Shown here: positions 34,586 through 46,465 of the stretch, one piece after another
Layout of the letters: each line of letters begins with the position of its first letter
Position numbering within the stretch: the stretch's first letter is position 1
Source of the DNA: Cymodocea nodosa
Taxonomy: Eukaryota > Streptophyta > Magnoliopsida > Alismatales > Cymodoceaceae
Length of the DNA stretch: 64,000 nucleotides
Direction of reading: 5' to 3'
NCBI GenBank assembly: GCA_036874045.1
Contig: JAZBRI010000004.1
Span: forward strand, 1,054,001-1,118,000
Notes under the pieces: generated by a model
What the model was told of the DNA's origin: nothing
The model's database searches: none
The model's input: only the letters and a program-made list of their open reading frames with translations
Made by a program: the position numbers and the translations under genes

Positions 34586-36484
34586 TGTTTAGAATGAAAA
34601 AGTGCATAATATTAATGGTTAAATAATAGTTAATTGCATAATATTTAACTTATCATATGAGAATTAAGCCATTATATTATAATTGCACGATTATATGCCT
34701 TAATTAAAGAATGTGCATAATTTCAGTGAATTAGTGTTAATTAAGTATATTTTTGAACTGTTAGTGAGTTATAGGCTTTTTAATTCCTTAAGTATTTGAA
34801 ATGTCTGTTATTTCGGAGAGTTTTATTTTATGTACTAAACAAATTGATTTTGAATTCTTAAAGAGTATTTTATTATTATTTCAAGAAAGACACGTGTTGA
34901 AACCTTAATACATGACTTAAGTTATATTTCGGAAGGTTAGAGGCTAAATATCCAAAATGCATATAAATTTTAGATACTTATAGTCGTAACTATCTGAAAA
35001 GTCTTTTTACCATCGTAAAGTTAGCATTATGCACGTGTGAATTTAAATATTTATTATGTCACGTGAGTTGCACATGTTATTATATTAAGTTCGTTGAGTT
35101 AAGCTTTATTCAACAAAGTAAATCCATTGAGCTACACTAACTTTATGGAACAACTATTTTCTAACATGCCACTATTAGCAATTGTAGAAAAAGAAAATTC
35201 GAAGGAAAACCGCGATTGCACATATCACGTAGGATTTGAATCATGAAATGAAGAAGAAATCACCATCGTTGATACAAATAAAGGAAATTCAACCGATCAT
35301 TTAAGCAAAAGCAATTACTACTAAAAGAAATATAAAAAAAGATGAGAAAAATGAAGAAAAGGGTATGGAGAACCACACTAACTACAAGCAATGTCGAAAG
35401 TTCCCTAAAGCTCCATAACACCACTACAATCACCACCCATCGAAAGTCTATAAGGATACTTTCCAGATGTCGAGTCGATTTTGAACCAAACATAGTGATT
35501 AACAACCACTGTGAGGAGTGATTGCATCGCAGGAAGGTAAGTCATTTTTACTAAGCACTGACTTATACCTTATGAAATCGTAAAGCTTCTAGCCTTGGTT
35601 TTGAGTTGATGTCAATATACTGAAAAGGAGATTAACTTACAAGTCTCAGTTCGTAATTCTATAGGGAGAAGAGGCGTGACTGTAAGTGATTAAGTTTTCA
35701 GTGGTGTAATCGCATCACATATAGTGACGGAAGTTCTTACTATTGATAGAGAATTTTTACATTTTACCTTTCATTCATCTTCAGGAACATATCAAAATAA
35801 AAATATTAAAAAAAAGCTAATTATTTGTGTTTGTAGTTAGTATTTATGTGTTATATTATTTATTTTATATTGTAATTAATGTTATTGTTGTCATTATTGT
35901 GAATGTTGTGTTTAGTTGATTTAGAAAATAGAAAATAGTTTTATTAATTACTAATTACTAAAATTGATTCATTCAAAAATACCCAAAATCTTAATGGTTA
36001 CTGTTCAAAATATTTGAATGTTAGTGTTGATTAATGGTAAACACCATATAAACTAATATTAAAAAGCTTAATTGATGTTATTTACATTCTATGAAACTGC
36101 CCAATGGATGGCTGAATTCTTCTGTGAATAGTAGAATTTAATTTGAAGTTTCTAAGTAGGCTCGTGGAGTTAAGTTCATGAGGATAGTCCATTAAGTTAA
36201 TTGTAACTCCATGTACTAAGTTTATTGAGTTAGTAGTAAATCAACGAAGTACTTAATTGAATACATATAAAACTCTAATTATAAAAATCAAAATAGTACA
36301 TAATTCTTACTAAATTTCTGTGGGGTCGACCTGTACTTGCACACAAATAAAATAGATACTATGCACTTGTAGTTAAAATATAAATTAGACTTAATAGCTA
36401 ATTTATGTGAAAAGTTGTTTGTTTACTTCTAAAAGAATTTATTAATATAAGCATAAAAACAAACCAAACAAGTTTTCCCAAACA
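34586..36484 (+). mobile_element. Solo LTR of gypsy family R inside copia element B
   Basis: Starts TGTTTAGAATGAAAAAG and ends GTTTTCCCAAACA, flanked by perfect 5-bp duplications GTTAT (34581-34585, 36485-36489). It is the same family as 46466-48670, 55021-57194 and 62414-64000, in the opposite orientation and more diverged. It holds a CGGAAGGTTA/TATCCAAAA array, GCACGTGTGA (35032) and TCACGTGA (35078) in U3, and the conserved block TGTACTTGCACAC...CACTTGTAGTTAAA near its end (36330-36385). Confidence 0.9.
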
Positions 36485-38200
36485 GTTATCATTTCTAGGA
36501 TGACCAAAACAAGAGGATCCTTAGAGAGAAAGATGTAACCTTCAACAAATCAATTTTGTATAAGCATGGAATAGCCATAAGCTAGGAATGTAGTGGAGCT
36601 CAGCCTCAAACCAGCAAGCAGGTTGAATTGGAAGACAATGTCAATGATGGAGCTACTAAAATTGAAGCTACAAAAATGGGAACTAAAGAAGAAGAGGAAG
36701 TTTCCCTTGCATGACAACTTAGGAGGTCTACTAGAGTGTCTAGGCCTCTTGAACGTTTTACCCTATCCTTCCATTATTTGCTACCATTGGAAGATGGAGA
36801 GTCTGAAGACTATGAGGAAGCAATTTAGGCAATAGACTCAAAACAATGGGAGTTTGCAATAAGAGAAGAGATAAATTCTCTCAAGAAAAACATAACTTGG
36901 TCTTTAGCAAAGCTACTTAAAGAAAAAGAGTTCTTCAAAATAAGTGGGTGTACAAGATCAAGCAAGAATTGAATGGTTCCAAGAGTTATAAAGTTCAACT
37001 AGTTGTTAAAGGCTTTCAATAGAAAGAGAGAATTGACTACATAGAGATATTTTCTCCAATGGTCAAGATGACAATAATTAAGGTAGTCCTCAATATGGCT
37101 ACTAAAGATCTATACTTAGAACAACTAGATGTCAAAACAACCTTCATGCATGGTGATCTTGAGGAGGACATCTACATGGAACAACTTGAAGGTTTCAAGA
37201 TTCAAGGAAAGAAGAATCTAGTCTATAGGTTGAATAAGACCTTTATAGGTTGAAGCAAGCTCCTAAACAATGGTATAAGAGATTTAATAGATTCTTGTAT
37301 ACCAACGACTTCAAAAGTTGTAACATGGATACTTACTGCTATTACAAGAATTTGGATGATTACTACTTAGTGTTGTTGTATGTTGATGACATACTTATTG
37401 TAGGTGCAAGTATGGTCAAGATCAATAACTTGAAATGGTAGATGTCAAAGGAGTTTGACATGAAGAATCTAGGTGATGCCAAGTAGATACTTGGAATGAA
37501 AATCCAATGCAGTCAGTTTGAAGGAACATTGGTATTATCTTAGAAATTTTACATTGAGAAGGTGTACAATAGATTTAACTTTGCAAGTGCTAGAGTAGTT
37601 GAGACACCATTGGGAAGCTATTTGAAGTTGTCAAAGGAGCAATCCCCAAGAAGCCAAGAAGAAAAAGAAAACATGGTTAGCGTCTCTTATGCCACAACAG
37701 ATGGAAGTCTAATGTATGCAATAATTTACACCAAGCCAAATATTTCCCATGTAGTGGGAGTGGTCAACTAGTTTATGTTAGACCCAAGAAGGGAGCATTG
37801 GGAAGGAGTTAAGTAGATTTTGCGCTATCTAAGAGGATCAACAAAGTTGAGATTATATTTTAGAAAAGAAGGAAAAGCAAATTTGTAAGGCTTTTGTGAT
37901 TTAGATTTGACAAGAGATTTGGATAAAAGTAGAAGTACTTCTAGGTATGTGTTTACTTTGAATGGCACGGTTGTGAGTTGGGTGTCAAGGTTGCAAAGAT
38001 GTGTGTCTCTTTCAACCATAGAAATAGTGTTAATCATGGTAATAGAAGAGACCAAGGAGCTAATCTAACTAAAGAATTGCATTGGAAGAATGAAGATAGT
38101 ACATTGTGGTGTGATAATCAAAGTGTAATATATTTAGCAAAAGAATCCAACTTTTCATGCTAGATCCAAGTACATTAGGATTAGGTATTGTCTTGTTAGC
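36485..38200 (+). pseudogene. Element B reverse transcriptase and RNase H
   Basis: Continuation of element B after the solo LTR; the copia integrase C-terminal motif resumes as DDQNKRILRERKDVTFN (about 36502-36550). The RT has SPMVKMTIIKVVL (37050-37090), LDVKTTFMHGDLEEDIYM (37125-37180), a frameshift in YRLNKTF/LKQAPKQWY (about 37240) and the catalytic LLYVDDILIVG (37375-37410). The RNase H includes GSLMYA (37705), LRGSTKL (37830) and TLWCDNQSVIYLAKESNF (38103-38158). The end of pol is lost at about 38200, where a family-R LTR fragment starts. Many stops. Confidence 0.82.
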
Positions 38201-38204
38201 TTAA

Positions 38205-39630
38205 GTGTATTTTTTTTATAAGTAAACAAGCAATTCTCAAACAAGATTTAAGTCTAATAAATCCGTTCGTTAAATTAACTGTAAGTACACAACATCTATT
38301 GTAAAAAGTGTGCAAGAAGCTACAAAAAGTGGTTGAAATTCGATTTTTAAATTACTATAGCCAGAGTGTAGTGTATATTAACTAATTTGCTCACTTCGTT
38401 GAGTTACTGCTTAACTCAATGGACTAAATTCGTTGGGTTATAGATAAATCAATGAACTTCCTTTGTTGAGTTATAGATAACTCAACAAGTCCTTTAGTAA
38501 CTTCCTATTAATATTGCTAATTGTAGAGGAATATGGTCATCCATTGGATGATCCCATACAAGGCAAACAACATCTCTTACACTCTTCAAATACTATTTTA
38601 TGTTAGATTTAACACTTAGCAATTCTAGCATTCAAATACTTCAAATAGTAAATAGAACAATCATGATTTCAGAGAATTATACTAATTGGTTTCAAGATTT
38701 AATCATATGATTTTCTATTAACTGAAATAAGATAAACACAAAATATTTAATAATTATTACAAACAATACAAACACACATCCTTATAAACAAACTGATCTA
38801 AATATAAACATATATTAGTTTTTTTTTTTTTTTTTTTGTTCCTCAAGGTGGATGATTCATGACAAGTAAAATTCTCTATTGAAAATAAAAGACTTCTGAC
38901 ATTATATACAATGTGGTTACATCTCTAAAAACTTAATCACTTACTGTTAAGTGCTCCTCTCCCTAATAAATTATGAACCTAGACTTTTATAAGTTGATCT
39001 CTTCTTCAGCATAGTGGCATCAACCCAAAACTAAGGCTAAAAGTTTTATTATCTCCTGAGAGATGATTTGGTGCTTGGTGAAAAGCATTTCTTTCCTATG
39101 ACGTGATCACTCCTCCATAGTGGTTGTCAATCACCATGTTTTACTCAAAATCAACCCAACATTTGGAAAGTATCCTCATAGACCTCTAATGAATGGTGAT
39201 TAGTAATGATGATGACGGTGGTGGTGTGAGCTCAAGGAACATCCAATGCTTTCTATAGTGAGCGCGATTCTCTTCCCCTTTCTTTATTTTTTTCTCCAAT
39301 CCTTTTATATTTCTTTCTTGTAATAACTACTTCCGCCAAAATGACTATTTGAATTTTCTTTATTCGTATTGACGATGGTAATTACTTCTTTGTTCCATGA
39401 TCAAGATCATGGTGTGGTTCATGCAACGTGGTTTCCTATGCATTTCCTATAAGTTGCTCACAATTGAACATTAGAAAATAACTTGTCTATGGAGTTAGTG
39501 TAACTCAACAAACTTACTCCGTTGACTTAACTATTAACTCAATAGACTAACCTCGTTGAGTTATAACATAATTCAACAGACTCATTCAGTTATATAATTT
39601 AATAAAATAATTGTAAACTCCTCCAAGAAA
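38205..39630 (-). repeat. Family-R LTR fragment
   Basis: Aligns by eye to 46550-47890 of the LTR at 46466-48670. Shared blocks include AGTAAACAA, AACATCTATTGTA...GTGTGCAAG, GATCTCTTCTTCAGCATA, GGCATCAACCC, GGCTAAAAG, TTGGTGAAAA and TTTATATTTC. It lacks the outer ends and the U3 tandem array. A run of 18 T (38820-38837) lies inside. Hairpin motifs AACTCAACAAACTTACTCCG and CCTCGTTGAGTTA occur at 39500-39580. Confidence 0.7.
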
Positions 39631-39634
39631 GGTG

Positions 39635-40380
39635 CGAGAAAAAAAAAAAAAAAATTACTACACCCCCTTCTTCCACGAGGAAAACAAAATGGAGAATAGA
39701 AAAAAAATCTTAGAAGGTATACAAAAAGCACTCTCCATTAATGCGAGCTAACTTGTTTGCATTGGAGAAGAACAGAGTCATCACCTAGTCTAGTCAAAGG
39801 AAGACTACAAAAACCTAAGCGGTGTAAACTAAAATCCCTCGTGAGTTAATCCAAGAGACTCAGGTAAGTTTCTTAGATATGAATAGGGAAGGTATGAAAC
39901 ACCCTATCCACCTAGACAAGCTAGCCTCTTAAAGGGATGAGTAATCCTAACTTATAAAGGTATTGGGATAAGTGGACAAGACTTTTCCTAAAGAAACCAT
40001 AGGTCTAGAAGACCCATGTAAAGACCCCAAAAGTCTTTGGTCAAAATCGAGGAGAAAGGTCAAAAGTCAAAGTCAACTATTAAATTTGACTAGTCAAAGT
40101 TAATGGTTGACTTTGACCAAGGTCAATAGAGTTAACTAAGTCCACTAAAATCTTAACCTATAGTTAAGGTCAACTATATGGGGACTCAACTTAAGGCAAA
40201 CAAAAAAGGCAAAGGGTGTAAACCCACAGAAGGTTCACACACAAGCCTAACCTAACGAAAGAGGGGTTTGACTTTTGAAATTTAAACCCCTCAAAAGGCT
40301 AGATAGAGGGCCTGGAATATCATCACAAAATGCAATATTCTACCTATGAGGCACCACGCGAGGAGTGTGGTGGGGGCTTG
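39635..40380. repeat. Unassigned block with W-box cluster, possibly gypsy LTR fragment
   Basis: An A-run is followed by non-coding DNA. From 40016 (TGTAAAGACCCCAAAAGTC) the sequence resembles the start of Del/Tekay-type gypsy LTRs. 40038-40130 has many GTCAA/TTGAC words in both orientations (W-box cores). No coding seen. Assignment uncertain. Confidence 0.4.
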
Positions 40381-40528
40381 AAAGGTTGTTTGTTTACTTC
40401 TAAAAAAAAGGGAATAGGCATAAAGATAAATTAACTAAGTAAAAACAGAAGTTAACAAATCCAAGTTTTTCTGATGCGTTGTTGGAGATCCAAACAAGTT
40501 TTCTGATGTCGTGCTGGGTAACCAAACA
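40381..40528 (+). repeat. Tail of 5' LTR of gypsy element C (family R)
   Basis: Matches the last part of family R in plus orientation (AAAGGTTGTTTGTTTACTTC ... GTGCTGGG ... CCAAACA). The terminal roughly 37 bases are duplicated in tandem (ends at about 40495 and 40528). The rest of the LTR is missing. Confidence 0.75.
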
Positions 40529-40535
40529 AGTTTTA

Positions 40536-40553
40536 TGGCGCCGTTACCGGGGA
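40536..40553 (+). other. Primer binding site of gypsy element C (tRNA-Asp type)
   Basis: TGGCGCCGTTACCGGGGA, seven bases after the LTR end. This is the typical Athila/Tat-lineage site, complementary to the 3' end of tRNA-Asp. Confidence 0.85.
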
Positions 40554-40629
40554 ATTAATATAAGTAACTGTTAGAGCTGTTTCATTTTAACGGTCAAAGT
40601 GTTGTGTGTTTTCTTCTGTAATTGAGAAT

Positions 40630-41550
40630 ATGGCATATGCTTATGCTCAAAGATTTCTGAAACCTGTAGTTAGCATATGTGAATTCTGCAATTCTAAAGG
40701 TCACGACATTTCTGACTATTTGAAACTAAGATGTTTGTAGATGGCTAGATCCCATGAACAACAAATGAATTATCCTCAATATAATAGAGTCGAGTATGAG
40801 AATCCTATAGTTTACCCAACTGATGGTCAGTATAAAATATGTAATATGTTGAGAGACACTGAAGTTTAGGATAGGTATGATAGACTAGAGCATAGTATAG
40901 AGTAAAACCTAGACAAACTAGAATACTTTATGTGTTAGCAACAAGAAGTCAACCAATTACACTATAAGGACGCATATTCAGAACCTAAAATAGATATAAT
41001 TTACGAAACTGAAAAAACCAAAATGAAAATTGATCAAAAATTGAATGCAATGAGATTAGATGATCTGGAAAGAAAACTAAAAGCATTGGATGAAAATACA
41101 AGTTATGTAATAGGACAATGAAAATTATAATGTTCTAGATCTACATAATTTACAAAATATACAACAAAAAGAAAATATTAATGCAAGAGAATTTAAAGAA
41201 TGCACTTTAAAACTAAAAACAATTGAAGATCATAATCACGAAAATGATATACAAAAACATCATGAGAGTAACGAAAATCTGGAAGATGTATGTGTAACAT
41301 TAAGATCTGGAACAGATATACCACCAAGAACTCAAAATGAAAATAATATAAAGGTGGATAAGAGTAAAAATCAAAACGATAATGAAAATGTAATAGCTGA
41401 AAATCTAGAAATCACTGAAGAACAATCTGAATCTGCTAATGAAGCTAAAAATGATCAAACAAATCAAACGAAAGAGAAAGAATCTTTTAAATCACAATCT
41501 CTAGCACCCTATCCTGAAAGATTACAACAAACAATACCTGAAAAATAAGA
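40630..41550 (+). pseudogene. Element C gag remnant and gag-protease linker
   Basis: The reading gives a short zinc-knuckle-like CEFCNSKGHDISDY piece (about 40684-40730), then a charged linker with VTLRSGTDIPPRT (about 41295-41335) and LAPYPERLQQ (about 41500-41528). The VTLRSG and PYPERL words are markers of Athila/Tat gypsy polyproteins between Gag and protease. The main Gag domain (compare 52317-52949) is absent, so C has an internal deletion or belongs to a gag-poor variant. Stops are frequent. Confidence 0.65.
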
Positions 41551-41593
41551 AAAAATCAGAGAAATTTTTGAAAAAGTACAAGTTAACATTCCT

Positions 41594-42655
41594 TTGTTAA
41601 ATCTATTGCAGAAAATGCCACATTGTGCTAAATTTCTAAAAGATTGGTGTACTAAGAAAAGAGAGCGAAAAGTTCTTAGGAAGGTCTTTTTAGCTGAGCA
41701 AAGTAGTTCCCTATTTTTTTCACAAATTCCTAAAAAGTTATCTGATCCTGGAATCCCTGTTATATCATGCACCATAGGAAATACCATTCTAGAAAGAACC
41801 TTAATAGACTTAGGTGCAGGTATAAATGTTATGCCAAGTGATATATTTACATCCTTAGGATTAGAAGGCTTAACTCCTACTAGTACGGTTATTCAATTAG
41901 CTGATAGAACTATAAGATACCCTAGAGAAAAAATAGAGGACATTTTAATTAAAATCAAAAACTTTATATATCCTATTGATATTGTGATTTTGGATTCCCA
42001 ACAAATTAAGCATAAAAATAGCGATACATCTTTAATTTTGGGAATGCCATTTTTAGCAACATCAGGGGCTGTTATAAATTGTAAAACTAGAGTAATGAAG
42101 TTATCATATGGCAATGAGGATACTCAATTAAATATTTTCAAACCAGAGAGGTTTGAGAAGTTAGAAATGTCTTTACATACCATAGACTTTTTAAAGGATG
42201 AAAGAGATATGTTAGATGATGTGATTCAAGAAGAATTAAATAGGCAAATCAATTCTGAAACTTTAGAGGAAAGTGAAAGCATAAATATAGAAGGAGATCT
42301 GGAAGAAATTAATTTAGAAAATGATGATGTTCAATTAGGAGCTCTAGCTTCTGATGGGCAACATTTAGAATTAAAACATTTACCTCCTGAATTAACCTAT
42401 ATATTTTTGGAAGAGAAACGAACCTATCCAAACATTATTGCTTCAGATTTAAAAGAGGATCAAATAGCTAAATTAATAAATGTAGTGAAAAGTTATAAAG
42501 AAGCAATAGGATGGACTATGACTAATATAAAAGGATTAAGTTCAACTTTATGCTGTCACCACATATATTTAGAAGAGAATGCTAAACCTGTTAGAATTCC
42601 TAAGAGGAGATTAAATCCAAACCTTAAAGTAGTCAGGAAGGAAATAGTTAGATAA
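41594..42655 (+). pseudogene. Element C protease and start of RT
   Basis: A 353-codon open stretch. KFLKDWCTKKRERKV (41628-41680) is followed by the protease motif LIDLGAGINVMPSD (about 41801-41842), LADRTIRYPR (41899-41930) and LGMPFLATSGAVI (42042-42080). The flap and linker follow, then the RT entry CCHHIYLEENAKPVRIPKRR (42552-42610). The D-L-G form of the active site is usual in Athila-like elements. The frame shifts at about 42655 into the RT core. Confidence 0.85.
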
Positions 42656-43260
42656 TGACATAATTTATCCGATTTCTGATAGCTCGTGGGTTAGTCCTAG
42701 TCCAATCCATGTAGTTCCCAAGAAATCAAGATTAACAGTTATTAGGAATGAAAGTCAAGACTTGATACCTACTAGAATTCAATCAGGCTGGAGAGTATGT
42801 ATAGACTATAGAAAGCTAAATGCTGTGACTAGGAAAGATCATTTTCCCTTACCTTTTATAGATCAAATACTGGAAAGATTAGCAGCGCAAGAATATTTTT
42901 GTTTCCTAGATGGGTATTCAGGTTATAATCAAATTCCAGTAGCAATAGAGGATCAAGAGAAAACAATTTTCACCTGTCCTAATGGAACTTATGCTTTTAA
43001 GAGAATGTCATTCAGATTATGTAATGCACTAGCTACCTTTCAAAGGTGTATGTAAGGCATATTTACTAGAATGACTGAAGATTTTTTAGAAATATTTATG
43101 GATGATTTTACTGTATATGGCAACTCATATGAAGTTTGTTTAAAAAATTTAGACCTAATATTAAAATGCTGTGTGGAAAAAATCTAGTTTTAAATTGGGA
43201 AAAATGTCACTTCATGGTTAAACAATGAATAGTCTTAGGGCATGTTGTTTCTAAGAAAGG
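42656..43260 (+). pseudogene. Element C reverse transcriptase core
   Basis: Ty3/gypsy RT. Motifs: SWVSPSPIHVVPKKS (42687-42730), WRVCIDYRKLN (42790-42822), YFCFLDGYSGYNQI (42894-42936), FTCPNGTYAFKRM (42968-43006) and FMDDFTVYGNS (43095-43127), the catalytic FMDD being this lineage's form of YxDD. Stop at 43053-43055; frame problems near 42660 and 43180. Confidence 0.87.
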
Positions 43261-43261
43261 G

Positions 43262-43897
43262 TTGGAAGTAGATAAAGCTAAAATAGAAGTAATTTCTAAT
43301 CTACCAGAACTTAAATCAGTAAAAGATATTAGATCATTTCTAGGACATGCTGGTTTCTGTAGAAGATTTATTAAAGACTTTAGCAAAATAGCTAGACCTT
43401 TAACTAATCTAGTAAAAGATGTTCCATTTAACTTTGATAAAAATTGCAAGGAAGCATTTTTCAGACTTAAAACTAGCTTAATTTCAACTTCTATAATTCA
43501 AGCACCTGATTGGAGCCATCCATTTGAATTAATGTGTGATGCATCTGATTTTGCTGTAGGAGTAGTGTTGGGACAGAAGATAGAAAAATCTCCTAGAGTG
43601 ATTCATTATGCAAGCAAATCCTTAAATGATGCTCAAGTTAATTACACAACTACTGAAAAAGAACTATTAGCTATTATGTTTGCCTTAGAAAAGTTTAGAT
43701 CATATCTGATTGGAGCTAAAGTAATAGTATACACAGATCATTCAGGTTTAAAACATCTAATAGCAAAAAAAGAAACTAAGCCTAGATTGATCCGATGGAT
43801 ATTATTATTACAAGAATTTGATCTAGAAATTAAAGATAAAAAAGGTTGTGAGAATGTAGTAGCAGATCATTTATCAAGATTACAAATAGAAAAATAA
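43262..43897 (+). pseudogene. Element C RNase H
   Basis: A 211-codon open frame covering the RT thumb/connection ([20 protein letters not shown], 43330-43388) and RNase [16 protein letters not shown] (43531-43575), [20 protein letters not shown] (43613-43670) and [10 protein letters not shown] (43731-43760), ending [10 protein letters not shown] (43855-43885). It has the expected D-E-D residues (D of CDASD, E of EKELL, D of YTDHS). One of the better preserved parts of the element. Confidence 0.87.
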
Positions 43898-44095
43898 AAT
43901 ATTGAAATTTGGGATAATTTTCCTGATGAGCAATTAATGACCATCAACACAATACCTTGGTATGCAGACATAGTTAATTACTTAGTTACTAGTTTAACAC
44001 CTAAGGATTGGAATAGACAAGATAAGAATTTGTTTTTCTCAAGAGTAAAATATTACTATTGAGAAGATCCATACTTATTTAAGACATGTCCTGAT

Positions 44096-45257
44096 CTGGT
44101 TTTAAGGATGTGTGTTCCAGAAACTGAATATCCGAGCATATTGTCTTTCTGTCATGACCAAGCTTGTGGAGGGCATTTTGGTTCAAGGAAAACTGCTGTA
44201 AAAATTCTGCAATGTAGAATTTATTGGCCAACACTATTCAAAGATGCTCAAAAATATTGCTTAAATTGTTTAAGATGTCAACAAATAAGAAGAATATCAA
44301 AGAGGAATATGATGCCTCTTAATCCTATTGTTGAGGTTGAAATCTTTGATGTGTGGGGAATAGATTTTATAGGTCAATTTCCTATGTCTAATCAATTTAA
44401 TTACATATTGTTGGGGGTGGATTATGTATCTAAATGGATAGAAGTTATTCCTACAAAAACTAATGACAACAAAGTGGTAATACAATTTATAAGAACTAAT
44501 ATATTTGCCAGATTTGGAATACCTAAAGCTATTATCAGTGATATAGGAACTCATTTATGTAATAGAAGTTTTGAAGCCTTAATGAAGAAATATGGAGTAA
44601 ACCACAAAATTGCAACATCATATCATTCGCAAACAAGTGGACAAGTAGAAAGTGCAAACAAACAAATTAAGTTAATCTTAGAAAAAGTAGTAAATCCTAC
44701 TAGAACTGATTGGGCTAATAGATTGATAGATGCACTTTGGGCTTATAGAACTGCTTATAAGACAAGCTTAGGTATGTCACCTTTTAGGCTAATTTATGGA
44801 AAAAGTTGTCATTTACTAGTTGAAATAGAACATAAAGCTTATTGGGCATTAAAAACTCTGAACACTAATTTAAATTAAGCTTCTGAAAATAGGAAAATGC
44901 AATTAATTGAATTAGAAGAATTTAGAAATGAATCTTATTCGAAGACTGTAAGAGAAAAAGAGAAAATGAAATTCTGTCATGATAGGAAAATTATTCCAAA
45001 AAGCTTTGAAATAGGACAAGAAGTATATCTTTATATGGCTAGACTCCATAACTATCCAGGAAAATTAAGATCTAGATGGGTAGGACCTTACATAGTTTGA
45101 AATATTTATCCTTATGGAGCTATTGAGATTGAAAATCCTAAAAATCAGAATATATTTAAAGTAAATGGACAAAGACTTAGACCTATTTTGAAAATATCAA
45201 AAAGTTCTTTTGGAATTATAGAAGTCAAAGTAGAGGACTACTCTAGCTTTACTTAGT
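44096..45257 (+). pseudogene. Element C integrase
   Basis: Gypsy integrase. Zinc HHCC domain H..H ([13 protein letters not shown]) ... CLNCLRCQQ (44150-44285). The core has the aspartate of [11 protein letters not shown] (44352-44384), the aspartate of [12 protein letters not shown] (44527-44562) and the glutamate of [12 protein letters not shown] (44629-44664), so the D,D,E triad is present. The C-terminal part (44897-45250) has KSFEIGQEVYLY and LRSRWVGPY. TAA near 44877, TGA at 45098-45100. The end is close to a TAG at 45256. Confidence 0.87.
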
Positions 45258-45309
45258 AAGAAATCAGTTTTTATGTTTACATATAAAAAAAAAAATTATA
45301 AAATATAAA

Positions 45310-45492
45310 ATTTGTTGCGGTTTAACCGATCAGATCCATCGGTATGACCGGAACATAAAAATATCTATATTAATTTTTTTTTTTTTAAATTTGGTTTTAC
45401 CGAAACATAGTATCAGTTCAATCGGTAAAAAAATTAGGTCTGACTGAAATATAGTATTAGTTAAACCGGTAAAAAATAGAAAAACTATAGAT
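45310..45492 (+). repeat. Post-integrase ACCGATACTATG-type inverted repeats (element C)
   Basis: Two or more units of about 50 bp with ACCGA...TCGGT ends around CATAGTATCAGTT. The same block is found on the minus strand after the integrase of element E (58745-58935). Non-coding. Could fold into hairpins. Confidence 0.7.
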
Positions 45493-45499
45493 AAAAGAA

Positions 45500-46465
45500 T
45501 AACACCATAGACTTAGTTCGTTGAATTAGCTACAATTATTGTCACATGATTTAGCACATGATGAACTCGTTGAGTTGGATACATTAAGTTATAAATATAC
45601 TTGTTTTACTCGTTTAGTTAACATTAACACAATAACTTCTTATTACACTTGGTGAAAACTTTTGGATGAGAAAGTTTATTTTGCATGAAATTTTTCAAAG
45701 ACCTAGGATTGATGATTAAAGAAAATTTAAAAGGAAAACGTAGGTCAGAACGTGTGTATTTCGATGAAGGAAAAAGAGAAGACGTAAAGAGTGGAAAACT
45801 GATAGTGATTAAACGTGGAGGATATGCATGAAGTAAATATACAGTATAAAAGGCATAGAATTCTCCTAGATCAATTATCCTTGTACACCAAACGAAAATA
45901 TTTTCAGGGATCAAAAACACCTCTTCGGGGAAAAGCTCTTAGATAGAAGAAAATTCGGTGAAGCAAAGAAAGTTAGATTTATGTCACTGAAGATTTGAAG
46001 AATCAAAAGAAAGCAAATTCGGTGAAGTAAAGAAAGTCAAATTTATGTCATTGAAGATTTGAAGAATCAGAAGAAAGTAAATTCAATGAAGCAAAGAAAG
46101 TCAAATTTATGTCATTGAAGATTTGAAGAATCAAAAGAAAGTAAATTTAATGAAGTAGAGAAAGTCAAATATTTGTCACTAAAGAATTGTAGAAGAAGAA
46201 GAAAAATCTCAAACAGGGAGAAATGTTTTAAATTCCGTAAATTAATTTTCTTTATTTGTAGTTATAAAATTGATTAAATGAAACATGGTATCGTTATATA
46301 ATTGCATCTACAATTTCTAAAGAGAATTGAATTGTATATTGTAATTGAAACCTTGAATAAAATGATTTGATTAAAATAGTGTCTCGACTTGTTTTTAATT
46401 TTAAAGTTTCAATTATAGTCAAATATGTTGAAAAATACAATTCACCCCCCTCTTGTGTAGCCACT
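45500..46465 (+). repeat. LTR3 copy 2
   Basis: From about 45715 it matches LTR3 copy 1 (17130-17790). It has TATA box TATAAAAG at 45845-45852. The tail AATTCACCCCCCTC is cut at GTAGCCACT by the start of a family-R LTR at 46466. The 5' limit is uncertain; the homology to element C stops near 45492. Confidence 0.6.
45949..46188 (+). repeat. 64-bp tandem repeat in LTR3 copy 2
   Basis: About four units containing GAAGAATCAAAAGAAAG, AAATTCGGTGAAG and CAAATTTATGTCATTGAAG, just downstream of the TATA box. LTR3 copy 1 has about two units. Confidence 0.85.
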
